Shown here: positions 10,782 through 19,480 of the stretch, piece after piece
How positions within the stretch are numbered: the first letter of the stretch is position 1
How the letters are laid out: every line of letters begins with the position of its first letter
Assembly: GCF_043769475.1 (NCBI RefSeq)
Contig: NZ_CP171729.1
Location: 4,092,001 to 4,156,000, forward strand
Length of the DNA: 64,000 bases
Direction: 5' to 3'
Source: Allomesorhizobium sp043769475
Lineage (GTDB): Bacteria > Pseudomonadota > Alphaproteobacteria > Rhizobiales > Rhizobiaceae
Made by a program: the position numbers and the translations under genes
Notes under the pieces: model-generated
What the model saw: only the letters and a program-made list of their open reading frames with translations
Told to the model about the DNA's origin: nothing
Databases searched by the model: none

Positions 10782-12257
10782 TTAAGCTCCGGCACCATTG
10801 TGTTTTGCGTATGGCGGGGCCGGAGGCGGCGCGGCGCCCAGCAGTTCGGCCACGGCCCGCGCCGGATCGAGATCGAAGGAAGGCAGGAAGCGCGCCCAGG
10901 GCGCGACGAGCGGGATTGCAACGGGCGCGGCGGGTTCGGCTCGGCGGAAAGAAAAAGATTGCCCCTCACCCTTACCCTCTCCCCGTGAAGGACGGGGAGA
11001 GGGAGTCGCCAACGCTGACGCCCCCCTCTCCCCGTCCTTCACGGGGAGAGGGTAAGGGTGAGGGGCAGTAGAAGCGGTTAGAGTTTGCGCATTTTTCCTC
11101 CAAAACATCGGCTCGGCGGAAAGTGCTGCGCGAAAAAGACTTGGCGGAACGTCCGCGGCGGAGACGTCAGCCTCCGGCTCGGCGTTGGGGCCATGCGGAC
11201 CGACGAGAGCACCCTCGGCCTCTCCTGAGATCCGGTAGCGGCCGTCCCAGATCATGCCGCCGCGAGCCGCCGTCGGCTCGGGCAATCCACGCGTCTCGCG
11301 CAGCAGGAAGACGCCGCCGCGGCGCAGGTCGACCAGCGTCCGCGACAATGTGGCGCAAAGCGGCTTTCCTGAAAGCCGGTCGAAAAACCGGGCCGCGCGC
11401 GTCTCGTCGGGCAGATGCGGCGTGCCTCCGATTGCGGCGAGCATTATGCGCAGCGCATAGATGGCGGCCTCGCGAGGCTCGGCCGTGGCAAAGGCCGGGT
11501 CGAGCCTGAACAGGCCAGGCGCGACGCGGCGAGCATGCGCCCAAATGAGGCCGGCCGCCTCGCGCCCGAGATATTCGCGCAGCAGCGCGGCGTCGCGGGC
11601 GGCAGCCAGCAATTTAGAAACATCAGCCTGCTCGCGCAGACGAGCGCGGGCGCGAGGCCGCTCGAACGCCTGGTTAATATTGGTCGGGTCTTCCAGCCAT
11701 TTGACGCTGCCAGCGCGCAGATAATCGCGCAGCGCCTCGCGCCGCGTCTCCAGCAGCGGCCTCACGATCCATGCCTTTCCGTCGAACAGCGTAGCCGGAG
11801 CCATGCCGGCCAGGCCGCGGCCGTCGCTGCGGGCCTGGCGCATCATGACGGTCTCGGCCTGGTCGTCGGCGGTATGGCCGGTCGCGATCAGGTCGGTCCC
11901 TTCGCTTCGGGCGGCCTCGGCCAGAAGCGCATAGCGCGCCTCGCGAGCGGCCGCCGGCAGGCCGGTAGCAGGCTTCGGTCCCTCCCAGGCGAGGATGCGG
12001 TGGGCAATACCGCGGCTTTCGGCGAAACGTGCGACAGCCAGCGCTTCCGCCGCGGAATCCGGCCGCAAGCCATGGTCGACCGTCACGGCTACCAGCCGCA
12101 CCGCCGGGGCGTTCACTTCGATCCAGGCTTTCAGCAACAGAAGCAGCGCGATGGAATCGCTGCCGCCAGACACTGCCGCGACGACCGCGCTGCGCGCCGC
12201 AAAATCAAACTTCGAGAATGGTTTTAAAAGGTCGCTGTCCACCCGAAGGGTCAGCAC
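10782..12257 (-). CDS. tilS: tRNA(Ile)-lysidine synthase with in-frame palindromic repeat
   Basis: TilS attaches lysine to C34 of tRNA-Ile(CAU), changing it to read AUA. The 491-residue product has the PP-loop ATP motif SGGSDS at 30-35, DHGLRPDS at 61-68 and GHTADDQAETVMMR around 127-140, all typical. Residues about 398-433 (PHPYPLPVKDGER ... SPRPSRGEGKGEG) are encoded by a copy of the G/C-rich palindromic repeat that elsewhere is intergenic, so the C-terminal region has a low-complexity insert. The frame is open through it. The start at 12257 overlaps the end of cpoB by 7 bases, indicating translational coupling. Confidence 0.92.
   Translation of the reverse strand: MLTLRVDSDLLKPFSKFDFAARSAVVAAVSGGSDSIALLLLLKAWIEVNAPAVRLVAVTVDHGLRPDSAAEALAVARFAESRGIAHRILAWEGPKPATGLPAAAREARYALLAEAARSEGTDLIATGHTADDQAETVMMRQARSDGRGLAGMAPATLFDGKAWIVRPLLETRREALRDYLRAGSVKWLEDPTNINQAFERPRARARLREQADVSKLLAAARDAALLREYLGREAAGLIWAHARRVAPGLFRLDPAFATAEPREAAIYALRIMLAAIGGTPHLPDETRAARFFDRLSGKPLCATLSRTLVDLRRGGVFLLRETRGLPEPTAARGGMIWDGRYRISGEAEGALVGPHGPNAEPEADVSAADVPPSLFRAALSAEPMFWRKNAQTLTASTAPHPYPLPVKDGERGASALATPSPRPSRGEGKGEGQSFSFRRAEPAAPVAIPLVAPWARFLPSFDLDPARAVAELLGAAPPPAPPYAKHNGAGA
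10961..11066. repeat. Palindromic repeat inside tilS
   Basis: Bounded by GCCCCTCACCCTTACCCTCT and its exact inverse complement at the far end (terminating GTGAGGGGC), with two internal hairpins of core CTCCCCGT. Same family as 3581-3699 and 39737-39803. It keeps the tilS frame open in the coding direction and adds about 36 residues, in the manner of Rickettsia palindromic elements. Confidence 0.9.
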
Positions 12258-13285
12258 GCCGCCAGCGCCTGTTCCTGCTTGACGCGGCCCTTGAGCGCTC
12301 CGGAAATATTGGGGTAGCGCTTGCCGATTTCGGCGAAGGTCGCGCAGGCGACGTCGCGCTGGTTGAGCCCGACCAGAGACACGCCGAGCTTGAGCAGCAT
12401 GTCGGGCGCCTTCTTGGAATCCGGGTAGCTCTTGTTGGCGGAGAGGAAGACTTCTGCCGCGTCGCGGTATTTCTGCTGGCCGAGCAGGGATTCACCGAGC
12501 CAGAAATGCGAGTCGGCCGTCTTCGGGTCCGAAGGAAAGCGCGCGATGTGGTCGCGGAAGCCGGCTTCCGCCGTGCTGTAGTCGCCCGACAGGATGAATT
12601 CGTAGGAATTGCGATAGAGTTCTTCCGGGTCGTCGGTGGCGGGCAGCGCGGCCACCACCGCGCCGTCGGGAGCGGGAGGGGGAGCGCCGGCGCCGGGCGG
12701 TGGCGTGATCACGCCCTGCGTCGCCTGCCCGTCGACGCTGCCATTCTTCACATTGCCGTTCTCGTCGAAGGTGATAGTGCCGAAGGTCTTCGGCGGCGCG
12801 CCGGGCGCGGACGGATCCTGGGCGGTCGCGTCGCCTGTGATGACCCCCTCGACGCTGCCGGGCTCCGGAGCCGCCGCTCCGCCGCCGGCAGGCGGCTGCC
12901 GTTCTGCCGTCGGCGCTTCCGCGACGTTGCGGTTGGATTTGCCCTTGGCGTCCGAGCGCTTTTCAAGCTCCTGGAAACGGAACTCGTTGTCTTCCTGCAT
13001 CTTGCGCATCTGCTCCTGCATCTGCAGGATCTGGAAATTGAGTTCCTCGATCGTGCCCGACAGCGAGCGTATCTGCTCTTCGAGCGCGACCAATCGCGGA
13101 TCGCTGGCCTGGGCGTAGCGCACGGTCTCGTCGGCCTTCTTTGCGCCGAACACGCCGGGAAGTCCGAATTTGGGCAGCAGGTCGATGATGCCGGGGCGGT
13201 CTTGCTCGGTCGGCTGGGCGAATGCGGCCGTCCCGGCAAAAAGGAATGCGGCGAGAGTGCCGCTCAGGATCGCTCGAAAATACAT
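12251..13285 (-). CDS. cpoB: Tol-Pal system protein CpoB/YbgF
   Basis: A 344-residue periplasmic protein that links peptidoglycan synthesis with outer membrane constriction through TolA. Start at the ATG at 13285 with GAGAGG ribosome site; signal peptide of about 24 residues ending AFA. A coiled coil runs from about 55 to 105 (repeated LEEQI/LNFQI/MQEQM heptads), then a Pro/Gly/Ala-rich linker, then a TPR-containing C-terminal domain from about 215 (LYRNSYEFILSGDYSTAEAGF, DSHFWLGESLLGQQ). It follows pal and overlaps tilS. Confidence 0.93.
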   Translation of the reverse strand: MYFRAILSGTLAAFLFAGTAAFAQPTEQDRPGIIDLLPKFGLPGVFGAKKADETVRYAQASDPRLVALEEQIRSLSGTIEELNFQILQMQEQMRKMQEDNEFRFQELEKRSDAKGKSNRNVAEAPTAERQPPAGGGAAAPEPGSVEGVITGDATAQDPSAPGAPPKTFGTITFDENGNVKNGSVDGQATQGVITPPPGAGAPPPAPDGAVVAALPATDDPEELYRNSYEFILSGDYSTAEAGFRDHIARFPSDPKTADSHFWLGESLLGQQKYRDAAEVFLSANKSYPDSKKAPDMLLKLGVSLVGLNQRDVACATFAEIGKRYPNISGALKGRVKQEQALAAC

Positions 13286-13390
13286 ATGCCTCTCACGGAA
13301 AGTGGTCTTTTGCATCGCGCGGAACCGCGCGTTTCGCCTTTTATCAGGGCGGGAGACTTCGGCCAAATTTTGTTTGCGGGCAGCATGAAC

Positions 13391-13420
13391 GAAAAAAGGC
13401 GGCCGCTGGGGCCGCCTTTG
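13391..13420 (-). terminator. Rho-independent terminator after pal
   Basis: Minus strand GGCGGCC-CCAGC-GGCCGCC followed by six T, about 25 bases past the pal stop; it separates the tolQ-pal unit from cpoB or attenuates reading into it. Confidence 0.8.
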
Positions 13421-13441
13421 AACGCAACTGTGTCAGTTATG

Positions 13442-13945
13442 TCAGCTTCCGGCGCCGCTCAGAGCGGTTACCGCGCGCCGGTTCTGCGACCAGCAGGAGA
13501 TGTCGTCGCACACGGCGACGGGCTTTTCCTTGCCGAAGGAGATGGTGCGCAGCCGGTTTGCGGCCACGCCGCGTGCAACCAGGTAGTCGCGGGTGGCGGC
13601 GGCGCGGCGCGCGCCGAGCGCCAGATTGTATTCGCGGGTGCCGCGCTCGTCGGCATGGCCCTCAATCTGGATCGCGTAGGTCGGATATTTGTTCAGCCAC
13701 TGCGCCTGGCGCGTGAGAGTGCCCTGCGCATCGGCGCGGATCGCCGAGGAATCGGTGTCGAAGAAGATGCGGTCGCCGACGTTGACGGTAAAGTCCTGGG
13801 CCGAGCCGGGGCTCGCCGCGCCCGCGCCAAGACCGAGATCGGCAGCGCTGTTGGGCGTCTTCTTGGAAGCGCAGCCGGCTATCGCCAGCGCCGCCACCAT
13901 GGCGATGATTACGGGATTCGTGGTCAGTCTCGCGATGCGGCGCAT
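13442..13945 (-). CDS. pal: Peptidoglycan-associated lipoprotein
   Basis: A 167-residue outer membrane lipoprotein of the Tol-Pal complex. The start chosen is ATG 13945 (GGAGAGG site). The lipobox AIAGC puts the lipidated cysteine at C25. The OmpA-like domain begins near DFTVNVGDRIFFDTDSS and contains EGHADERGTREYNLALGARRA, the meso-diaminopimelate binding segment. Two late cysteines (VCDDISCW) are typical of alphaproteobacterial Pal. It lies 3' of tolB on the same strand with 212 bases between. Confidence 0.96.
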   Translation of the reverse strand: MRRIARLTTNPVIIAMVAALAIAGCASKKTPNSAADLGLGAGAASPGSAQDFTVNVGDRIFFDTDSSAIRADAQGTLTRQAQWLNKYPTYAIQIEGHADERGTREYNLALGARRAAATRDYLVARGVAANRLRTISFGKEKPVAVCDDISCWSQNRRAVTALSGAGS

Positions 13946-14157
13946 CCCCGCCTCTCCTTCGCATTTGAGTGAATTCATTGAACTTCCAGTAACCACGTTG
14001 CGGTTAATCGGTGTTCAAGAAACATGGTTAACTTTCGGTTTCCGCGCCGCCGTCCACGGCTCGGTCCGTTGCTTGTTACAGCTTGCGCGCACCCTAGGCG
14101 GAATTGCGGCGCAAACGCGGCGATACGGTGAGCCGCCGCGTTTGTCGTCTGTCCGGA

Positions 14158-15474
14158 TTATTCGAGCAGCGGCGACCAGGCCGGATCGGAGGCGAAATTC
14201 GCGGTCGGGATCGCCTGCTCGTTGCGCCCGGTCAAGTCGATCGAATGCAGCCGCGGACCGCCCGAGCCGGCCTCCTCCTTGAAGAACATGAGAACGCGGC
14301 CGTTCGGCGCCCAGGTCGGGCCTTCCTGCTGGAAGCCGGTCGAAAGGATACGCTCGCCGGAGCCGTCCGTCTTCATCACGCCGATCGAGAACTGCCCGCC
14401 CGACTGCTTGGTGAAGGCGACGAGGTCGCCGCGCGGCGACCAGACCGGCGTCGAGTAGCTGCCGCCGCCAAAGGAGATGCGGTTCTGTCCCGACCCGTCG
14501 GCGCCCATCACGTAGATCTGCGGCTGGCCGCCGCGGTCGGAGGTGAAGACGACCTGGCTGCCGTCCGGCGAATAGGACGGCGAGGTGTCGATCGCGTTGG
14601 AGTTGGTCAGCCGCGTCGTCGTCCGGCTGCGCAGATCCATGGAAAAGATGTTGGAATTGCCGTCCTCGCGCAGCAGGCTCATGATCACCTTCTGGCCGTC
14701 CGGCGAGAAACGCGGCGCAAAGGTCATGCCGGGGAAATTGCCGACGAGTTCGCGCTGGCCGGTCTCGATCTGCAGCAGATAGACCCGCGGCTCGCCGCTC
14801 TCATAGGACATGTAGGTGATTTCCTGGCGGGTCGGCGAAAAGCGCGGCGTCAGCGCGATCGCCTTGCCGTCCGACAAATAGCGCACGCCGGCGCCGTCCT
14901 GGTCCATGATCGCCAGGCGCTTGCGGCGCTGGTTCTTCGAGCCGGACTCGTCGATGAACACGACCCGCGTGTCGAAATAGCCCTTCTCGCCGGTCAGCCG
15001 CTCATAGATCGCGTCGGCGATGATGTGGGCGACGCGGCGCGAATTGGCCTTGGAGGAGAAGAACTGCTCGCCGGTCAGCTGCTGGCCGGCAAAGGTGTCC
15101 CACAGCCGGAACTCGGCGCGCAGCCTGCCATCGGCCTCTTCGCTGACCCGGCCGGTCACCAGCGCCTGCGCGTTGATGACCTTCCAGTCCTCGAAACGGG
15201 GAGCCGCGTCGGGGTTGGAGATCTTTTCGATGAACGCGCCCTTGTCGATCGGCGCGAACAGGCCGGACCGCTTCAAGTCGGCCGCTACGATGCCGGCGAT
15301 TTCGGCGCCCATCGCGTCGCCCGACAGGAAGTCGGTGATCGCGATCGGCAGCGGCTCGACGTTGCCCTTGTTGACGTCGATCTCGACCAGCGCCTGCGCC
15401 GGCACAATAGCCGCCACGTTCATGCCGGCCGCGAGAGCGCCCATCATCAGGAGTGTCGTCAGGAAATGCTTCAT
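14158..15474 (-). CDS. tolB: Tol-Pal translocation protein TolB
   Basis: A 438-residue periplasmic protein that binds Pal and is pulled by TolA. Signal peptide at the N-terminus (MKHFLTTLLMMGALAAG, cleavage near AQA). An N-terminal TolB domain is followed by a six-bladed beta-propeller built from repeated SPDG/SYSPDGSQVVF and W-P-G motifs. The start ATG at 15474 follows tolA closely. An earlier in-frame start would lie inside the tolA coding end and is not needed. Confidence 0.96.
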   Translation of the reverse strand: MKHFLTTLLMMGALAAGMNVAAIVPAQALVEIDVNKGNVEPLPIAITDFLSGDAMGAEIAGIVAADLKRSGLFAPIDKGAFIEKISNPDAAPRFEDWKVINAQALVTGRVSEEADGRLRAEFRLWDTFAGQQLTGEQFFSSKANSRRVAHIIADAIYERLTGEKGYFDTRVVFIDESGSKNQRRKRLAIMDQDGAGVRYLSDGKAIALTPRFSPTRQEITYMSYESGEPRVYLLQIETGQRELVGNFPGMTFAPRFSPDGQKVIMSLLREDGNSNIFSMDLRSRTTTRLTNSNAIDTSPSYSPDGSQVVFTSDRGGQPQIYVMGADGSGQNRISFGGGSYSTPVWSPRGDLVAFTKQSGGQFSIGVMKTDGSGERILSTGFQQEGPTWAPNGRVLMFFKEEAGSGGPRLHSIDLTGRNEQAIPTANFASDPAWSPLLE

Positions 15475-15518
15475 GTAGTTCAGCCTCTTTGGTCCGGATC
15501 GGGGATGCGGATGCCGTC

Positions 15519-16586
15519 TCAGAACATCTCGCTGGGATCGAAATTGACGATGACGTCGGCCCACGCGTCATACTTTTCGGCGGGAAGATTATAGGGGGCG
15601 CAGCGCGACACCGCGCGACGCGCGGCTTCGGCAGCCGCACGCTCGACGCCGGACGAACCGCCGCCGGCGATGATCTCGGGCGTGCCCTCTAGCGCGCCGC
15701 TGGGATCGAGCCTGAACTGGACCGAAACCCTCAACGCCTCACCGTCCATCGCGCCGGCCGGGATGTTCCAGCACCGCTGGACCTGCCCGCGCAGCGCATC
15801 CATCTCGCTCTGCGACAGTTTCGAGCCGCTGGTGGTCTTGTCGCCGCCGAGCGCGGCCTGCTGAGTCGAACGCTTGGCGCCGCCGCCGGAAGCCTTCTCC
15901 TTGTTCAGGAGCGCCGCCACCTCGTCGGCGTTGAATTCCTTCTCGTCCGATTTCGGCTTGGCCGCCGCTTCCTGCGTCGGCTTGTCGGCTTCCTTACGGT
16001 CAGGCGTCTTGGCGGTCTGCGCCTGCGGCGGCTTCGGCCGCGCCTCGGGAGCCGGAGCGTTTTCGGGAAGCTTCACCGCCTCGGTCTCGGCCGTTTCGGC
16101 CACGATCGTCTCGGCCACGGGGTCAGGCGTTACCTCCTGCTTGGGCTCGGCGGCCGGCGCAACTTCCGTCGCGGGCGCCGCTTCCTGCTTTGGCTCGGGC
16201 TGCTTCACCGGCTCTGGCTTGGGCTGCTCGACCGGCTTCGGCTTAGGTGCGGGCTCCGGTGAAGGAGCGGGCGCGGCCGCCGTCTCGACCGGCTTCGGCT
16301 TCGCGTCGGGCGTAACCGGCTTGTCCGTGTCGACGGTGTTTTCGCCGACCTTCTGTGCCTCGGGCACAATGTCCGGCTTCTTGGTCGGCAGCGGCGCCGG
16401 CGTTTCATTGACGGTCGCGGTCTTGTCGCCCTGCTGGATCTGGGTGATCTCCTCGACCGGCACGATGTCGACCGGCAGCGCCTCGATGTCGGCGACCTCG
16501 AGCGCGCTCGGTGCCGACAGCGTGAACAGGCCGAAGCCGAGCAGCGCTGCGTGCATGACGACCGATGTGGTGAGACCGGCTTTCAT
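15519..16586 (-). CDS. tolA: TolA-like energy transducer
   Basis: A 355-residue protein with one N-terminal membrane anchor (about 5-25), a long Pro/Ala/Lys/Glu-rich periplasmic linker (about 60-250) and a compact C-terminal TonB/TolA domain starting near LSQSEMDALRGQVQRCWN. This architecture identifies TolA, which spans the periplasm and uses proton-motive force from TolQR to act on TolB/Pal. It sits between tolR (6-base gap) and tolB. Sequence conservation in the linker is low as usual, so identity rests on context plus architecture. Confidence 0.92.
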   Translation of the reverse strand: MKAGLTTSVVMHAALLGFGLFTLSAPSALEVADIEALPVDIVPVEEITQIQQGDKTATVNETPAPLPTKKPDIVPEAQKVGENTVDTDKPVTPDAKPKPVETAAAPAPSPEPAPKPKPVEQPKPEPVKQPEPKQEAAPATEVAPAAEPKQEVTPDPVAETIVAETAETEAVKLPENAPAPEARPKPPQAQTAKTPDRKEADKPTQEAAAKPKSDEKEFNADEVAALLNKEKASGGGAKRSTQQAALGGDKTTSGSKLSQSEMDALRGQVQRCWNIPAGAMDGEALRVSVQFRLDPSGALEGTPEIIAGGGSSGVERAAAEAARRAVSRCAPYNLPAEKYDAWADVIVNFDPSEMF

Positions 16587-16592
16587 AAGCGT

Positions 16593-17051
16593 TTACTGGC
16601 CGTCCTGTTCCTGCAGCGTCACCAGGCCGAGATTGCGGTACCCGGCCGCCGAAATGCGCGCCATGACCTTCATCACCGTGCCGTAGTCGGCGGTCTTGTC
16701 GCCGCGCACATAGATGCGTTCCTCATAGCCCGCCTGGGCGATCGCCTCGAGTTTCGGCACCACCTCCTCGAGCGGAATCTCCGTCTCCTGAAGGTAGATC
16801 TGGCCGCCCTGGTTGACCGAGACGGTGATCGGCTGCGTATCGGAGTTCAGCGCCTTGGCCTGCGTCTCCGGCAGGTCGATCGGCACGCCGACCGTCAACA
16901 GCGGCGCCGCCACCATGAAGATGATGAGCAGCACCAGCATCACGTCGACGAAGGGCGTGACGTTGATTTCCGATATCAGGCCGTGATGGCGGCCGCGCCG
17001 CCTGTGGCCGCGCGACCCGCGCCCGCCCGTCTGTCCCGCTGACATTCCCAT
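16593..17051 (-). CDS. tolR: Biopolymer transport protein TolR
   Basis: A 152-residue ExbD/TolR protein. A short Gly/Arg/His-rich cytoplasmic tail is followed by a single membrane helix with the proton-pathway aspartate D36 in VTPFVDVMLVLLIIF, then a periplasmic domain. It forms the proton channel with TolQ. The gene is 9 bases from tolQ and 6 from tolA, so the three are co-transcribed. Confidence 0.96.
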   Translation of the reverse strand: MGMSAGQTGGRGSRGHRRRGRHHGLISEINVTPFVDVMLVLLIIFMVAAPLLTVGVPIDLPETQAKALNSDTQPITVSVNQGGQIYLQETEIPLEEVVPKLEAIAQAGYEERIYVRGDKTADYGTVMKVMARISAAGYRNLGLVTLQEQDGQ

Positions 17052-17060
17052 GTTTTGTCC

Positions 17061-17771
17061 TCAGCCCTTGGGGGCTACTTTTTCATCGATTTGGCGCGAG
17101 AGTATGGCGGAGAACTCGTCGGCGAAGCCTTCCATCCGGACCGCTATCTTGCCGGCGTCCGACGACAGCTTGTTGTAGGCGATGACTGCCGGGATGGCGG
17201 CCAGCAGGCCGATGGCGGTGGCGAGCAGCGCCTCGGCAATGCCGGGAGCCACGACCGCAAGATTGGTCGACTTCGAACCCGCGATGGCCTGGAACGAGGT
17301 CATGATGCCGACCACCGTGCCGAACAGACCGATGAAGGGCGCCGCCGAACCGATGGTGGCCAGGAAGCCGAGCTTGCCTTCAAGCCGCTCCATTTCGCGC
17401 GTCAGGGCCAGGTCCATCGCCTTGTCGATGCGGGTCTGCAGGCCGAGCGGCGACTTCGCGCCCTTCTCGAAGCTTTTCTTCCATTCGCGCATCGCCGCCA
17501 CGAAGATCGCGCCCATGCCGACGGTCTTGCGGTCTGCGAGCGTGCGGTAGAGTTCCTCCAGCGACTGTCCCGACCAGAAGATCTGCTCGAACCGGTTCAG
17601 CGCGCCGCGCATGCGGGCATAGGCGATCAGCTTGTCGACGACGATCGCCCAGGTCCAGATCGAGGCCAGAAGCAGGCCGATCATCACCAGCTTCACGACC
17701 CAGCCGGCCTGCCAGAACAGCCCCCAGATTGACAATTGCACGCCCGGCTCGGCGAGGGGTAGGTTTTCCAT
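17061..17771 (-). CDS. tolQ: Tol-Pal proton channel subunit TolQ
   Basis: A 236-residue MotA/TolQ/ExbB protein with three membrane helices (about 18-40, 138-160, 175-198). The conserved segment GSAAPFIGLFGTVVGIMTSF and the GIAEALLATAIGLLAAIPAVIAYN helix are family signatures. It powers TolA together with TolR during cell constriction. It is the first gene of the tolQRAB-pal string, with 250 bases of non-coding DNA upstream. Confidence 0.97.
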   Translation of the reverse strand: MENLPLAEPGVQLSIWGLFWQAGWVVKLVMIGLLLASIWTWAIVVDKLIAYARMRGALNRFEQIFWSGQSLEELYRTLADRKTVGMGAIFVAAMREWKKSFEKGAKSPLGLQTRIDKAMDLALTREMERLEGKLGFLATIGSAAPFIGLFGTVVGIMTSFQAIAGSKSTNLAVVAPGIAEALLATAIGLLAAIPAVIAYNKLSSDAGKIAVRMEGFADEFSAILSRQIDEKVAPKG

Positions 17772-17989
17772 ACAGACAATTCCTTAGATATCCGGGGCTT
17801 GGCTCGCGGCTTAGCCCAATGCGCATCATCCCGTTCGGTCCGTTCGCGCGAAGCTTCCGGAATGCCCTGAAATGCGGCCGTCGCGGGCCTTTTCAGGGCA
17901 AAGTTTGGTGAAACGAAGGCGCGCCGAATCCGCCCGATTTCACCGGAGCAAGCCACACGTTGCCCTGGTATCTTCATGGACCGTTAAGG

Positions 17990-18004
17990 TTAAGGATGGG
18001 TTAG
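17990..18004 (-). promoter_or_regulatory. Possible CtrA-type site upstream of tolQ
   Basis: TTAA-GGATGGG-TTAG, one base off the TTAA-N7-TTAA consensus, about 220 bases before tolQ. The spacing to the gene is long and no clear -10 follows, so this is a weak candidate. Confidence 0.3.
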
Positions 18005-18021
18005 TGGAGCCGGCGTCGGAA

Positions 18022-18492
18022 TTACGGCTTTCCCGGCATGAAAGCTGCGACCCATTCCTTCGGAAAGCGTTTCGGCCGGCCGTTCTCGCCGATGATCGCC
18101 GCCTCCACCCTGGCCTCGACCAGCACCTCGTCGCCGCGCCTCAATTGCTGCGCCATGAAGATGCGCGCGCCCGAAATCTCCTCGGCGCGTGTCTCCACCG
18201 TCAGTATGTCGTCGATGCGGGCGGAGCCGCGAAAGTCGATCTCCATGCGCCGCACCACCCAGACGATCCTTTCGCCATGCTTGCCGCCGGCGAGATCGGT
18301 ATGGTGCACGCCGGCCAGCCTCAGGAAATCGGAGCGGCCGCGCTCGAAGAATTCGAGATAGCGGGCATGGTAGACAACGCCGGAAAAGTCGGTATCCGCA
18401 TAGTACACCCGCGCCATCAGGCGGTGTCCGGACGGCGTCAACTCGCCGGAGAGACCGGCCATCAGCCTTTCGCGTTCACCATGATCTCCCAT
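18022..18492 (-). CDS. ybgC: Tol-Pal associated acyl-CoA thioesterase YbgC
   Basis: A 156-residue hot-dog-fold thioesterase. The motif VYYADTDFSGVVYHARYLEFFERGR contains the catalytic aspartate (D35) and matches YbgC/FcbC thioesterases, which hydrolyse short acyl-CoA or acyl-ACP and associate with the Tol-Pal operon in most proteobacteria. It is just upstream of tolQ on the same strand, 250 bases away. Confidence 0.93.
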   Translation of the reverse strand: MGDHGERERLMAGLSGELTPSGHRLMARVYYADTDFSGVVYHARYLEFFERGRSDFLRLAGVHHTDLAGGKHGERIVWVVRRMEIDFRGSARIDDILTVETRAEEISGARIFMAQQLRRGDEVLVEARVEAAIIGENGRPKRFPKEWVAAFMPGKP

Positions 18493-18688
18493 CGCGCTTT
18501 CCTTCTCGCCCGCGACCTGACACCTGTTGGTGCATTCCGCCGCAACCCGATGGCATCATTGATAACGATGATCAAGACGCGCCGAACTCGACGCCGTGCC
18601 GGTAAAGGTGCGAGCGATGATCGAGGCCGAAGCGTCCTGGGCACGAAGGAGCCGCATGCTCGCCTATCTCGACGAGTAGATTCTATCG

Positions 18689-19474
18689 CTACTTGATGAA
18701 TTCGACGAAGATTTCGACATGCCTGTGCAGGTCACTGGGCATCTCGTCTGCGAGCACTTCGTTGCCGAAGTCCTTGCGCCTGTCGAAACGCCGGATGTCG
18801 ATCGCCCCCTGCAGGAATTTATGCATGGCGCTCGTCAGTTCATAGGCGGTGTAATCGATTCCGCACGCCTTTGCGGCTGCGGCGGTCGCGACCCTGACGT
18901 TTGCGCCATGCTGGCCGACGCTTTTGATGAACGGGAAATTCGCATCGGCGCCGTCAAGGGCCTTTTCGCAAAGCGACGCGTCGATGGAAACCTGCCTGCG
19001 GCAGACGAAAGGCCTGACCGCATAAATGGAACAGCTCCCCTCCACCAGAAAAGGGCAAGGGACGCGTTTCGCCATGCGGTCGTCCACATTCATGCGAAAG
19101 GTGGTTTCGATGCGGGCGACCAGCGCTTCGATTGCCGCAGCGGACCAGGTCGACTTCACATGCCGGGCGATCACGTCAATCTCGACGATGGTCGCCGACA
19201 CGGCGATGTGGCAGCAGAAGTTGCAGCCCTTCCGGCAGGCGATCGGCATGTTCTTCTGTGCGTCGTCATGGCCCGCATCGAAGATGGAGTAAAGCTCGGC
19301 CATATCAGGAGAGCCGCCGCGCTGTTCGAGACAGTCCTTGGCAAACAGACTGAGCGACAAAAGCTGAGTGAGCGACACAGGCAAGCCAAGCCCGGTTTGC
19401 CGCAGGCTGCGGTAGCTCTCGCGCAGGGTCCGCTGCAGCGTCCGTCGTTCCACTCGTGATTGCGGTGGGCGCAT
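18689..19474 (-). CDS. YkgJ-family cysteine cluster protein
   Basis: A 261-residue cytoplasmic protein with the zinc/iron-chelating cysteine cluster of the YkgJ (UPF0153) family. C80, C84, C87 and C88 occur in CRKGCNFCC, followed by CPFLVEGSCSIYAVRPFVCRR with three more. Members are thought to bind Fe-S or zinc; no activity is established. It lies 6 bases downstream of ruvB on the same strand and so probably shares its transcript. Confidence 0.8.
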   Translation of the reverse strand: MRPPQSRVERRTLQRTLRESYRSLRQTGLGLPVSLTQLLSLSLFAKDCLEQRGGSPDMAELYSIFDAGHDDAQKNMPIACRKGCNFCCHIAVSATIVEIDVIARHVKSTWSAAAIEALVARIETTFRMNVDDRMAKRVPCPFLVEGSCSIYAVRPFVCRRQVSIDASLCEKALDGADANFPFIKSVGQHGANVRVATAAAAKACGIDYTAYELTSAMHKFLQGAIDIRRFDRRKDFGNEVLADEMPSDLHRHVEIFVEFIK

Positions 19475-19480
19475 GCCGGC

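Noticed and set aside
13995..14035. CtrA site upstream of pal
   Set aside because: Several TTAA words occur, but none has the N7 spacing to another TTAA.
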